From positions 1 to 64,000 of the forward strand of contig CADARY010000015.1 of NCBI GenBank assembly GCA_902790375.1: a DNA stretch of 64,000 nucleotides, given 5' to 3'. Position 1 is the first letter of the stretch. Each line of letters begins with the position of its first letter. Below, piece after piece: positions 25,420 to 34,188 of this stretch. The DNA is from Oscillospiraceae bacterium. Its GTDB lineage: Bacteria; Bacillota; Clostridia; Oscillospirales; Oscillospiraceae. The position numbers and the translations under genes were made by a program. The notes beneath the pieces were generated by a model that saw only the letters and a list, made by a program, of their open reading frames with translations, made no database searches and had not been told where the DNA came from.

Positions 25420-26213
25420 AGGCCGACCCTTTTGAGCACGATCATCGCGGCGAGAAACAGCAGGCCCAGCACGAGAGCGATATAGTCGCGCGGCCGCATG
25501 ACAAGCTGCTTCATGCGGGTGCGCCCCTCGCCGCCGTGATAGCAGCGGCTCTCCATCGCCACCGCGAGCTCGTCCGCCCGCTTGAAGGCCGAGACGAAGA
25601 GCGGCACCAGGATAGGCAGCAAGGCCTTGGCGCGCTGGATGAGGCTGCCGGTCTCAAAGTCCGCGCCGCGGGCCTTCTGGGCCGACATGATCTTGTCGGT
25701 CTCGGCGATCAGCGTGGGAATGAAGCGCAGGGCCATGCTCATCATCATGGTCATTTCATGCACGGGGACCTTCAGCTTCTTGAGGGGGCTGAGCAGTATC
25801 TCAAGTCCGTCCGTGAGGGCGATGGGGCTTGTGGTATAGGTCAGCAGGAAGGTGCCGGAGATGAGCAGGATGATGCGCAGCATCATCTGCACGGCGCGGG
25901 CAATGCCCTCCCAGGTGATGATCCACCCGGGGCGAACGGGCGTGCCCTCGGTATAGAAGATATTCAGCAGCGCCGTCAGCACAATGATAAAGAGCATGGG
26001 CTTGACGCCCTTGAACATGCTGGAGGGTTTGATCTTCGACAGGGCCATGCACACAAGCGTCACCAGCGTGACAAGGCCATAGCCGATCCAGCTCTGCGCC
26101 TGGAAGAGGGCGACGATATAGATCACGACCAGGAGGATCTTTGTCCGGGGGTCCAGGCGGTGAACCACCGTATTGCCGGGAAAATACTGGCCGAGGGTAA
26201 CGTCTCTCAGCAT
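25416..26213 (-). CDS. ecfT: ECF transporter transmembrane subunit EcfT
   Basis: A 265-residue membrane subunit of the energy-coupling factor module that powers vitamin-binding S components. It has several helices and the coupling motif AQKARGADFETG in the cytoplasmic region. The N-terminal GNTVVHRLDPRTKILLVVIY is a family hallmark. It overlaps ecfA2 by 7 bases and truA by 4. No S component is encoded nearby, so this is a shared (group II) module. Confidence 0.93.
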   Translation of the reverse strand: MLRDVTLGQYFPGNTVVHRLDPRTKILLVVIYIVALFQAQSWIGYGLVTLVTLVCMALSKIKPSSMFKGVKPMLFIIVLTALLNIFYTEGTPVRPGWIITWEGIARAVQMMLRIILLISGTFLLTYTTSPIALTDGLEILLSPLKKLKVPVHEMTMMMSMALRFIPTLIAETDKIMSAQKARGADFETGSLIQRAKALLPILVPLFVSAFKRADELAVAMESRCYHGGEGRTRMKQLVMRPRDYIALVLGLLFLAAMIVLKRVGL

Positions 26214-27067
26214 TTTCTTCCCTCCCTGACCTGCAGCAGCGCCGCAAGGAGCCGCTCATGGGTAAAGATCCCCTCCGGCAAGCCGACCCCGCAGTCCCGG
26301 AGCGCGACGGCCAGCTCTGCCGCCTTCGGCACGCTCAGGCCGATCTCCATGAGCTCCTTCGCGCGGGAGAAAACCGCAGCGGGTGTCCCGTCCATCACGA
26401 CAGCGCCCCGGTCAAAGACGATGATGCGCTCGGCAAGGCGGGCCACATCGTCCATGCTGTGGCTCACGATCAGCACGGTCGCGCCGCTTTTCTCACGGTA
26501 GCAGCGGATATTCTCAAAGATCTGTGCGCAGCCCGCCGGGTCGAGACCAGCGGTGGGCTCGTCGAGGATCAGAACCTCCGGCCGCATGGCGATCACGCCG
26601 GCGATGGCGATGCGCCGCTTCTGTCCGCCGGAGAGCTCCAGGGGCGAGCGCTCAAAGAGCTCTTCAGAGACGCCGGTAAAGGCGGCGGCCTCGCGCACCC
26701 GCTCGTCGATCTCCTCCTTGCCCAGCTTCATATTGGACGGGCCGAAGGCGATGTCCTTATAGACCGTCTCCTCAAAGAGCTGGTACTCCGGGTATTGAAA
26801 CACAAGGCCGACCTTCCGCTTTACGTCGCGCCGCGTGTATTTGTCCTTGTTGATGTCCTGCCCGTCCAGCAGCACCCTGCCCTCCGTGGGCTGCAGCAGG
26901 GCGTTCAGGTGCTGAATAAAGGTGGACTTGCCGGAGCCGGTGTGCCCGATGACAGCGGCAAACTGGCCCTGGGGAATGCTGATGCTCACGTCATGCAGGG
27001 CGGTCGATTCAAAGGGCGTGCCCGCACTGTAAACGTGGCTCAGCTTTTCGGTGATGATTTCTGCCAT
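26207..27067 (-). CDS. ecfA2: ECF transporter ATPase EcfA2
   Basis: A 286-residue ABC ATPase. The start MAEIITEKLSHVYS (27067) lies inside the end of ecfA1, overlapping by 28 bases. Walker A GHTGSGKST, Q-loop FQYPEYQLFEETV, signature LSGGQKRR, Walker B VLILDEPTAGLDP and the His switch IVSHSMDD are intact. The QLFEETV segment is typical of EcfA2. It pairs with EcfA1 and EcfT. Confidence 0.94.
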   Translation of the reverse strand: MAEIITEKLSHVYSAGTPFESTALHDVSISIPQGQFAAVIGHTGSGKSTFIQHLNALLQPTEGRVLLDGQDINKDKYTRRDVKRKVGLVFQYPEYQLFEETVYKDIAFGPSNMKLGKEEIDERVREAAAFTGVSEELFERSPLELSGGQKRRIAIAGVIAMRPEVLILDEPTAGLDPAGCAQIFENIRCYREKSGATVLIVSHSMDDVARLAERIIVFDRGAVVMDGTPAAVFSRAKELMEIGLSVPKAAELAVALRDCGVGLPEGIFTHERLLAALLQVREGRKC

Positions 27068-27921
27068 GAGCTCCGACTCCGTTCCTCTGCCTGTAATGCC
27101 TGCGCAATCCGGTTCGCGCAATCGTCGATCTTGAGCGCCTCGCCCGGAAACTTCATGCCCGCCTCGCGCAGCTCGCGCAGAAGACGCGCGGTCTCGGGCT
27201 GCTCCAGTCCCTCGCGTTCCAGGAGCGCTTTGTCCGCGAAGATCTCCTCCGGCCGACCGTCCGCCGTCAGGCGTCCCTCCGACAGGATCAGCACCCGGTC
27301 AGCGTCAATGCACTCCTCCATGTGGTGGGTGATGAGCACCACGGTCATGCCCTTGCCCCGGCAGAGAGAGAAGGCGGTGTCTACCACCTCGCGCCGCCCC
27401 TGCGGGTCGAGCATGGCGGTCGGCTCGTCCAGGACGATGATCTCCGGCTCCATGGCGATGACGCCCGCAATGGCCACGCGCTGCTTCTGTCCGCCGGAGA
27501 GCAGGTGCGGGGCGTGCATGCGGTGCTCGTACATGCCAACGAGGCGCAGGGCGGCGTTGACCCGGCGGCGGATCTCCTTCGGTTCCACGCCCAGGTTTTC
27601 CGGGGCGAAGGCCACATCGTCCTCCACGACGTTTGCGACGATCTGGTTGTCCGGGTTCTGAAAGACCATGCCGACACGACGGCGCACATCCAGAACGCTC
27701 GACTCATCGGCGGTGTCGATCCCGTCCACCAGCACGCGCCCCTCGTTCGGGACGAGGATGGCGTTCATGTGCTTGGCGAGCGTGGACTTGCCGGAGCCGT
27801 TTTGTCCCAGCACCGCGACGAAGCTGCCCCGCGTGACGGAGAGGTCGATGCCGTGCAGGCTCTCCTTCTCATCCCCGGGGTAGTTGAAGTGTACGTTTTC
27901 AAATACGATAATCGGTTCCAA
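27040..27921 (-). CDS. ecfA1: ECF transporter ATPase EcfA1
   Basis: A 293-residue ABC ATPase. I favour the TTG start at 27921 (LEPIIVFENVHFNYPG), which has an AAAGGAACC site; the open frame upstream to 27999 has no similarity to the family. Walker A GQNGSGKST, Q-loop FQNPDNQIVANVVEDD, signature LSGGQKQR, Walker B IIVLDEPTAMLDP and His LITHHMEE are intact. The gap upstream (27922-28080) shows no gene or clear riboswitch. Confidence 0.94.
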   Translation of the reverse strand: MEPIIVFENVHFNYPGDEKESLHGIDLSVTRGSFVAVLGQNGSGKSTLAKHMNAILVPNEGRVLVDGIDTADESSVLDVRRRVGMVFQNPDNQIVANVVEDDVAFAPENLGVEPKEIRRRVNAALRLVGMYEHRMHAPHLLSGGQKQRVAIAGVIAMEPEIIVLDEPTAMLDPQGRREVVDTAFSLCRGKGMTVVLITHHMEECIDADRVLILSEGRLTADGRPEEIFADKALLEREGLEQPETARLLRELREAGMKFPGEALKIDDCANRIAQALQAEERSRSSWQKSSPKS

Positions 27922-28080
27922 GTTCCGGTTCCTTTCGCGGTCTGCGTTTTGTTGGGGGTGATGCAGCCCAGGCCAGCCTCTCTTGCCCCTTAGAGGCAAT
28001 GCACCTTCCCCTTGTCGGCCTGCAGATCTTGTACCATGTAACGTGTTCGGGTCGATCAGGGGATCGCCCCGGCGGCGCAG

Positions 28081-28953
28081 TCAGCTTTCCCAGCGGCAGC
28101 TCGCCCCGCAGGGGAGATACAGTCCGCTGTCGGTGACGGGAAGGGCCAGCTCCTGACTGTCGGAGCGGCCGCCGAATTTTTTCGTGAAGATGCTCTCGCT
28201 CACATAGCTCAGCACCGAGGCGGACAGGCCCGTGGTATAGGAGTTGATGAGCACGAAAAGCGGCTCCTCCGACAGGACGCCTGCGCACAGAGACACAAAG
28301 GGCCATAGATTCTGCTCCAGCTTCCAGACCTCGCCGCCCGGGCCGCGCCCGTAGGAGGGCGGGTCCATGATGATGGCGTCGTAGCGGTGTCCGCGGCGGA
28401 TCTCCCGCTCGACGAACTTGGCGCAGTCATCCACGATCCAGCGGACCGGGGCGTTCTGCAGGCCGGAGGCCGCGGCGTTATCCTTGCCCCAGGCCACCAT
28501 GCCCTTGGCCGCGTCCACATGGCAGACGCTGGCGCCCGCCTTGAGGCAGGCCACCGTGGCCGCGCCCGTATAGCCGAAGAGGTTCAGCACGCTGATCTCC
28601 CGCCCGGCTCTGCGGATCTTGTCCATGGCCCAGTCCCAGTTGGCGGCCTGTTCCGGAAAGAGGCCGGTATGCTTAAAATTCATGGGCTTGACGTGGAAGG
28701 TGAGCTCCCCATAGCGGATCTTCCAGGCTTCGGGCAGGTCTCCCTTGTCCCAGCTCCCGCCGCCGGTCTCGCTGCGGCGGTAACGGGCATTGCGGTCATT
28801 CCAGTGGGGGTTGCGCCGGGGCGTATCCCAGATCGCCTGAGGGTCCGGGCGCACAAGGTAATAACGCCCCCAGCGCTCCAGCTTCTCGCCCTTCGAGCAG
28901 TCGATCAGCTCAAAATCCTGCCATTGATCCGCAACAAACATAACGCTCTCCAT
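28081..28953 (-). CDS. Class I SAM-dependent RNA methyltransferase, RlmI-like
   Basis: A 290-residue methyltransferase resembling the catalytic part of RlmI-type 23S rRNA cytosine-C5 methyltransferases. The SAM-binding motif is NLFGYTGAATVACLKAGA, then VCHVDAAKGMVAWGKDNA and the catalytic-region DPPSYGRGP. The N-terminal PUA domain of full-length RlmI is missing, as in the short Clostridia family. It has its own promoter at 29031-29059. Target base not certain. Confidence 0.82.
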   Translation of the reverse strand: MESVMFVADQWQDFELIDCSKGEKLERWGRYYLVRPDPQAIWDTPRRNPHWNDRNARYRRSETGGGSWDKGDLPEAWKIRYGELTFHVKPMNFKHTGLFPEQAANWDWAMDKIRRAGREISVLNLFGYTGAATVACLKAGASVCHVDAAKGMVAWGKDNAAASGLQNAPVRWIVDDCAKFVEREIRRGHRYDAIIMDPPSYGRGPGGEVWKLEQNLWPFVSLCAGVLSEEPLFVLINSYTTGLSASVLSYVSESIFTKKFGGRSDSQELALPVTDSGLYLPCGASCRWES

Positions 28954-29030
28954 TCTCTCGGGAGGCGCTGACGCAATCCCTGAACATGCGCGGCGATTGA
29001 TTCAGCGTTTCCTTGGTCTTGAACTGTGGT

Positions 29031-29059
29031 ATTGTACCATGGAAGCGCCCGCCGGTCAA
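29031..29059 (-). promoter_or_regulatory. Promoter of the RlmI-like gene
   Basis: Minus-strand TTGACC (29054-29059) and TACAAT (29031-29036) with a 17-base spacer, about 80 bases upstream of the methyltransferase start. Confidence 0.75.
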
Positions 29060-29073
29060 GGTTTGATACAGCG

Positions 29074-29109
29074 GAAAGAGGACGCTGTGGCGGAACAGCG
29101 TCCTCTTTC
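29074..29109 (-). terminator. Terminator at the end of the signalling operon
   Basis: GAAAGAGGACGCTG (29074-29087) pairs with CAGCGTCCTCTTTC (29096-29109), a perfect 14-bp stem directly after the stop of the last gene (29112). The T-run is short. Confidence 0.75.
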
Positions 29110-29111
29110 GA

Positions 29112-29915
29112 TCAATCCTTTGCAATCAGAAAATCCTTTGCCGTCTGGCGGAAGTCAAAGATGTTCGGGGCGTGGCAGTGGGCCACGGTGGCAATGGCGG
29201 CAAGGCGCATCGCCTGCGGGAATCTGACCTGAACATGCACCGTGCCGTTTTCCGCATAGGGGAACACACCCAGCGGCGTCCAGTTTTCGCCGTCGCACAC
29301 CCAGACCGTCCTGTCCCCCCAGAGCATGTCCTTCCTGCTGGTGTTCTCCGCGATGATCTGATACTCCAGCGTAAAGCCCAGGCAGTCGTCAAGCGGCTCC
29401 GGCAGAACCGTGTAGGGCTGCTCCGTCCCGGGCAGCCAGCCGCCCGACCATTGCAGCGGCAGCTCATGCAGGGTGTCGAAGTCGCCCGTCGGCTCAGCTC
29501 CGATATAGTAGAGCGGGCCGGGAAATTCCTCCAGCAGGCGAATGCTCTTCATCCAGCCGGTGTAGAGCTTGTGATTCTCTCCCCGGTAGACGATGCAGGA
29601 CATGTCGTTCTCCTCTGCCACGACCGTGACCTCTGTCCCCTCGAACAAAAAGCCCTGCGGGGGAACGCCGCTTTTCATCGCGGGCATGGTCTCTACAAAC
29701 AGGCTCGGCGCGTACCAGGCCTTGCGGGCATAGAGCGTCTTCCACTCCTCCAGCCAGCTCTCCTTCTGCGGCAGCACGATACAGTCCCAGTTTCCCGCCG
29801 ACCGGATCTTTTCAAAACCACGCTCCGCGCTGCTCTCTCCCTCGGCAAAGGCGGAGAGCGACGGCAGCAGGCACAGGGCGAGCAGACACAGAATGATTTT
29901 TCTCAGTGTTTTCAT
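29112..29915 (-). CDS. Secreted protein of unknown function, last gene of the signalling operon
   Basis: A 267-residue protein with a clear signal peptide (KIILCLLALCLLPSLSAFA, cleavage likely after about residue 24). No lipobox is seen, so it is probably released or held at the wall. Residues about 75-115 (FEGTEVTVVAEENDMSCIVY) resemble a bacterial SH3-type fold, and the C-terminal half is beta-rich with many aromatics. It lies 14 bases downstream of the FtsX-like permease and may work with it at the cell surface. I do not recognise a named family. Confidence 0.65.
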   Translation of the reverse strand: MKTLRKIILCLLALCLLPSLSAFAEGESSAERGFEKIRSAGNWDCIVLPQKESWLEEWKTLYARKAWYAPSLFVETMPAMKSGVPPQGFLFEGTEVTVVAEENDMSCIVYRGENHKLYTGWMKSIRLLEEFPGPLYYIGAEPTGDFDTLHELPLQWSGGWLPGTEQPYTVLPEPLDDCLGFTLEYQIIAENTSRKDMLWGDRTVWVCDGENWTPLGVFPYAENGTVHVQVRFPQAMRLAAIATVAHCHAPNIFDFRQTAKDFLIAKD

Positions 29916-29928
29916 TGTCCCCTCCCCT

Positions 29929-32900
29929 TCAGATATCCGAAAGCTTGAGATCCTTCACTCTTCTGAGGGCGGTGCTGCTGACAAGCAGGGAGAAGCCCGC
30001 GGTAATCAGCGCCGCGTACAGATAGGTGCGCAGATCCGGATCGTGCACGAAGCGCATATAAGGCCCCTCCGTAACAGGGAGTACCTGCAGCCCGAGGAAA
30101 TGACCGGCGACAAGGCCGAGAACGATGCCCGCAAGCGTTGTAATAACAAGGTCCCAGGCCACATAGCGCACACACTCCTGAACCGTAAAGCCGTTGATGC
30201 GCATGATGGTCAGCTCCCGGGTTTTCTTCTGGATATAGGTCACGGACAGATTCATGACGATGAAGTAGGCCATCACCGCCGCCAGTCCCAGCAGCATCAG
30301 GATCGCCGCATTCAAGACGGAGGACATGCTCTCAATCCGCGCGCGGTCACCGGCGGCGTCCCGCAGCTCCAGAAAGCCTTCAACGCCGCTCACCTTGTTC
30401 TCCAGCTCCTCAAGGCTCATGCCGTTGGTGCGCACCAGATAGCAGTCGGGCACGGCCTGTGTGCCGAAGACCTTCTCATAACAATTCGGCGTAAAGAACA
30501 CAAGGTTTCCGAAATGGTTGTCGAAGACACCGGCAATCGGGACCGTATGGGTTTCCAGCTCGCTGTTGAGAGCCGCGAGGCTGTCGCCGGGTTTCAGGCC
30601 GTGATATTCGCTCAGGCGGATCGGGATCAGTACGCCGTCCTCGCTCTGCTGTACGGGCTGCCCGCTCCCGGGATCCCGCAGGCCGTAAAAGCCCTCCAGG
30701 CTGCCGGCCTCCGCCGTGAGCGCCACGGCGGAGTTGAAGTTGTTTCCGTCTTTGAAAAGGAAGCCGGTTTTGCCCACAAGCGTGTACGGCAGACTGTTCT
30801 CCTCCAGAATATCCGCAAGCTTCTGCGCCGCGTCTTCCTCGGCGGGATTAAAGCCGATCTCTGCCTGATAGCGGATGATCTGGCCGAACTGCCGCTCGTC
30901 GATACGCTCGATGGCAAACTTGATCATAAAGCTGCCCACCAGAAGCAGGCAGCAGCCGGCAATGCTGACGATGGTGACAAGAACACGGCGCATATCCGTG
31001 CGGATATTGCGGAAGATGAGCCGGGAATAGAGCCCTCCGTTTGATGCGCGGCGGGCAGACCTGGGCTGACTCGTGAGCTCTTCCCCCTGCAGGAGCCGGA
31101 TCGCCGGAATGCGGATCAGGCTCCGGCAGGCAAACCACACCGACAGGCCCGCCGCAAGCGGCAGAACCAGCACGGCGATCAGCGTCTCCACAGGCAGGAA
31201 GCAGCGCGGGATCTTTTCAAAGACAAAGAAAGGCTCATAGTATGTCAGGAACCTGCTCTGCATCACGAAATAGGTGAGCGTGACGCCCAGCACATCAGCC
31301 GCAAGGGCGGCACTGATGCCGAAGAACATGTATTTATTCAGGACCTCGCTGTTATAAAAGCCCAGCGCCTTCGAGGTTCCGATCTGAGCGCGCTGCTCCT
31401 GCACCATACGGCCGACGGTAGCATAGATCACCAGCGCCGCAATCACGAGAAAGAGGATGGAGAAGGAGTAGCACATGGAGGCCAGACCCGCTGCCTGGCT
31501 TTCCACGAACGTATAGCCCGTATTTCCGAAGTCGCCCCATTCCAGCCAGCGGGCCGGACCGATGGCGCTCAGTTGGATCCTGGCGTTTTCAAGCTGTTTT
31601 ATGCCGTCCTCATACTCTGCCTTTTTCTCTTCAAACTCCGCTGTTTTTTCTTCTAATTCCGCCTTGCCTTTTTCATATTCCTCTTTGCCCTTTTCGTATT
31701 CCTGCTCGGCTTGCTCCAGACGCTTTCTGCCCTGCTCATATTCGGTCATGGCATCCAGATACTCCTCGCCGCTGGAATACCACAGGTCGCGCCCGCTGTT
31801 GTAGGCGCTTGCGCCGTCCCTGGCCTGCTGCAGCGCATTGGAGGCAAAGTCGGGCAGATAGCTTTCCACGTCTGTGCCGGTCAGTCCGTTCGCTAAGCTG
31901 AGCGCCCCCTCGGCCTTGTACAGGAGGCCCTCCAGCGAGGCGATCTGATACTGCGCATCGACAAGAACCCGGGCGCCGGCGTCCAGCTTTGCCTCCGCCG
32001 CGTCCAGCTGTTCCCCGGCATCCTTGATCTGCGTCCAGCCGTCATCAAGCTGCTCGCGGGAAGAGGCAAGCGTTTGTTCGCCCTCCTTCAGCTTCTGTCT
32101 GCCCTCCTCCAGCTGCTGCCTGCCCTCCTCCAGCTTTGCGGAGGCTTCGTCCAGCTGCCGCTGGCCATCTTCGATTTTTCTGGCCGAATCGGCGCGGAGC
32201 TTTTCTGTCCGCGCTGCCGCCCGCTCCTCCATGACGGCGCTGACGCTTTCCTCCACCGCCCGGATTGCCTTGTCGTAGTCCCTGGTATAGCGCTGTTCCG
32301 GCGTATCGGCTACGCGCAGGCGGATCTTCATAAAGGCGCCGTTCAGGCTCTCGAGGTCAAAGCAATCCTTTGTCACCAGCACATACGGCGTCTCCGGCAG
32401 TTCTATGCTGACATGGTCCGGATGACGGAAAATGCCGGTCACCGTATAGGACGTTACGCGAAGCGGCTCGATCCCGGCAACGCTGCTGCTCTCGACCAGG
32501 ATCCGATCGCCGAGGCCGAGGCCCGTATTCCCTTGCAGCGAATGCTCAATGATGCACTCGTCCGTCGTCTCCGGCAGACGGCCCTCCAGAAGCTCGGGCA
32601 GGGAGATCGTCTCCGGCATTGCCTGCACCATGACGGCGGTCCGGGTCTCCGGCTCGAGGAGCTTTGTCCCGACTGCCCAGACGGGCTCTGCGCTCTCCAC
32701 CCCATCAAGGCTGCGCAGAACTGCAAGATCCTCCTCATCCAGCAGGAGAGAAGACGTGATCTCCAGATCCCAGAAGTCATATGTATCATAATAAGCGGAG
32801 GCTGCCCCGCGAATGGCCTCGCTGGAATACACAAGGCTCAGATAGGCTATCAGCGAAACCATCCCGATCACGACAATGGAAATCCAGGAGATGATTTGCT

Positions 32901-32943
32901 TTTGCACATTGCGGCGGGCATCCGTAAACTGCGTTTTTGTCAT
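29929..32943 (-). CDS. Large FtsX-like ABC permease with extracytoplasmic coiled coil
   Basis: A 1,004-residue protein with an N-terminal helix (IISWISIVVIGMVSLIAYLSLVY cut at its core), a MacB-type extracellular domain (about 45-225), a long Gln/Glu/Leu-rich coiled coil (about 230-500) and two FtsX modules with three C-terminal helices each (about 530-660 and 870-1000). This is a single-chain, two-module permease of the kind paired with MacB/LolD-like ATPases for peptide or lipid handling rather than classic uptake. The partner ATPase is the GAF-ABC fusion upstream. A 17-bp tandem duplication lies at the junction and no good ribosome site is seen, so translation probably depends on coupling. 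Confidence 0.85.
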   Translation of the reverse strand: MTKTQFTDARRNVQKQIISWISIVVIGMVSLIAYLSLVYSSEAIRGAASAYYDTYDFWDLEITSSLLLDEEDLAVLRSLDGVESAEPVWAVGTKLLEPETRTAVMVQAMPETISLPELLEGRLPETTDECIIEHSLQGNTGLGLGDRILVESSSVAGIEPLRVTSYTVTGIFRHPDHVSIELPETPYVLVTKDCFDLESLNGAFMKIRLRVADTPEQRYTRDYDKAIRAVEESVSAVMEERAAARTEKLRADSARKIEDGQRQLDEASAKLEEGRQQLEEGRQKLKEGEQTLASSREQLDDGWTQIKDAGEQLDAAEAKLDAGARVLVDAQYQIASLEGLLYKAEGALSLANGLTGTDVESYLPDFASNALQQARDGASAYNSGRDLWYSSGEEYLDAMTEYEQGRKRLEQAEQEYEKGKEEYEKGKAELEEKTAEFEEKKAEYEDGIKQLENARIQLSAIGPARWLEWGDFGNTGYTFVESQAAGLASMCYSFSILFLVIAALVIYATVGRMVQEQRAQIGTSKALGFYNSEVLNKYMFFGISAALAADVLGVTLTYFVMQSRFLTYYEPFFVFEKIPRCFLPVETLIAVLVLPLAAGLSVWFACRSLIRIPAIRLLQGEELTSQPRSARRASNGGLYSRLIFRNIRTDMRRVLVTIVSIAGCCLLLVGSFMIKFAIERIDERQFGQIIRYQAEIGFNPAEEDAAQKLADILEENSLPYTLVGKTGFLFKDGNNFNSAVALTAEAGSLEGFYGLRDPGSGQPVQQSEDGVLIPIRLSEYHGLKPGDSLAALNSELETHTVPIAGVFDNHFGNLVFFTPNCYEKVFGTQAVPDCYLVRTNGMSLEELENKVSGVEGFLELRDAAGDRARIESMSSVLNAAILMLLGLAAVMAYFIVMNLSVTYIQKKTRELTIMRINGFTVQECVRYVAWDLVITTLAGIVLGLVAGHFLGLQVLPVTEGPYMRFVHDPDLRTYLYAALITAGFSLLVSSTALRRVKDLKLSDI

Positions 32944-32975
32944 GCTGTTACCATTTCAATGCTGTTACCATTTCA
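32942..32975. repeat. 17-bp tandem duplication at the ATPase/permease junction
   Basis: ATGCTGTTACCATTTCA occurs twice head to tail at 32942-32958 and 32959-32975 (plus strand). It covers the last codons and stop of the GAF-ABC gene and the start codon of the permease. A 17-bp step would change the frame of anything translated through it. Confidence 0.9.
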
Positions 32976-34188
32976 ATTCCGCTGCGCTGAGCGGATGCAG
33001 ATTGATTTTGATGGTGGAGACCTTTCCGTCCCGCAGTCTGATGACGCGGTCAGCCATCTTGGCGATTTCGGGGTTGTGGGTGATCATCATGATGGTGGTG
33101 CCGATGTCCTTTTTGATCTCCTCAAAAACCGACAGAACCTCGACGCTGGTCTGGTAGTCCAGCGCTGCGGTGGGCTCATCGGCAAAGATGATCTGCGGCC
33201 GCTTGACGACAGCGCGGGCAATGGCCACGCGCTGCTGCTGACCGCCGGAGAGGGCTGAGGGATAGTTGTCGGCCCGGTCCGTGAGGCCGACCTTGGCAAT
33301 GGCCTCCTCTGCGGGCATGGGGTCCGGTGCGATCTCCGCAATAAACTGTACGTTCTCCTGCGCCGTGAGATTCGGCATCAGATTATAGGACTGAAAGACG
33401 AAGCCAAGGTAGTCGCGCCGGTAGCGCGTGAGTTCTTTGTCGCTGGGATGGGAAAAATCCTTCCCGTTGATGATCAGCTCGCCGCCGGTGAGATTGTCCA
33501 TGCCGGCAATGATATTCACCATCGTGGATTTGCCGCAGCCGGATTCCCCGAGGACAACCAGAAATTCGTTTTTGTAGATGTCAAGATTGATGCCGCGCAG
33601 TACGTGCAGCACCGAATCGCCGGAGGGATAGTCCTTGGTGACATTGCGCAGAGAAATCAGGATCTCCTTATCCGCGGTCGGCTTGAAAAAGAAGCCCTTA
33701 TCCGCCATGGCAACGGCGGCAAGCGAGGCCATCGTCTCACAGAGAGTCAGATCCTCCTGATCGTAAAGGCCGCCGTCCCGCCGGTTGAGGATCTCGACAC
33801 AGCCGATGATCCCGTCGGGCCCCTTGAGCGGGACGCAGATCAGGCTTTTGGTTCTGAAGCCAGACTCCTCATCCACGCCGGGGTTGAAGTGCTCATCCTT
33901 TTCGATGTCCGGATTGAGCTGAGCCTCGCCGCTCATGGTCACTTCACCCGCAACGCCCTGGCCGTTTTCGATGGTGATGCCGCTGATGTCCACCGGGCCG
34001 CGGTTAAAGATGGGATGCAGGCGGTTGGCTTCCCTGTCCAGCAGCCAGATCGACCCGGCCTCGCTGTCAAGGGTGTCGATGATGATCTCAAGGCTCGCCG
34101 AGATGGCGTCATCCAACGCGTCGGCGTCCCGCAGCTCCTGCGTGATCTGCCAGATCGCCCGGGTAATGCGTGAGCTTCTGTCAGTCAT
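32965..34188 (-). CDS. GAF domain-ABC transporter ATPase fusion
   Basis: A 407-residue protein from MTDRSSRITRAIW (34188), whose start overlaps the cyclase stop by 8 bases. Residues about 20-165 form a GAF sensor domain (SEAGSIWLLDREANRLHPIF; SLICVPLKGPDGIIGCVEILNRR; AVAMADKGFF). Residues about 178-400 are a complete MacB/LolD-type ABC ATPase: Walker A GESGCGKST, signature LSGGQQQR, Walker B IIFADEPTAALD, His switch ITHNPE. GAF domains bind small ligands, cyclic nucleotides among them. With a nucleotide cyclase encoded immediately upstream, ligand-controlled ATPase activity is a reasonable inference. It should drive the FtsX-like permease encoded next. Confidence 0.88.
   Translation of the reverse strand: MTDRSSRITRAIWQITQELRDADALDDAISASLEIIIDTLDSEAGSIWLLDREANRLHPIFNRGPVDISGITIENGQGVAGEVTMSGEAQLNPDIEKDEHFNPGVDEESGFRTKSLICVPLKGPDGIIGCVEILNRRDGGLYDQEDLTLCETMASLAAVAMADKGFFFKPTADKEILISLRNVTKDYPSGDSVLHVLRGINLDIYKNEFLVVLGESGCGKSTMVNIIAGMDNLTGGELIINGKDFSHPSDKELTRYRRDYLGFVFQSYNLMPNLTAQENVQFIAEIAPDPMPAEEAIAKVGLTDRADNYPSALSGGQQQRVAIARAVVKRPQIIFADEPTAALDYQTSVEVLSVFEEIKKDIGTTIMMITHNPEIAKMADRVIRLRDGKVSTIKINLHPLSAAELKW

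Noticed and set aside
27922-28080. Vitamin riboswitch upstream of ecfA1
   Set aside because: No conserved riboswitch core seen; shared ECF modules usually lack one, and the gap is short.
28999-29012. ATTCAGCGTTTCC-like string also near 18740
   Set aside because: The match is about 13 bases and imperfect around it; too short to claim a repeat family.
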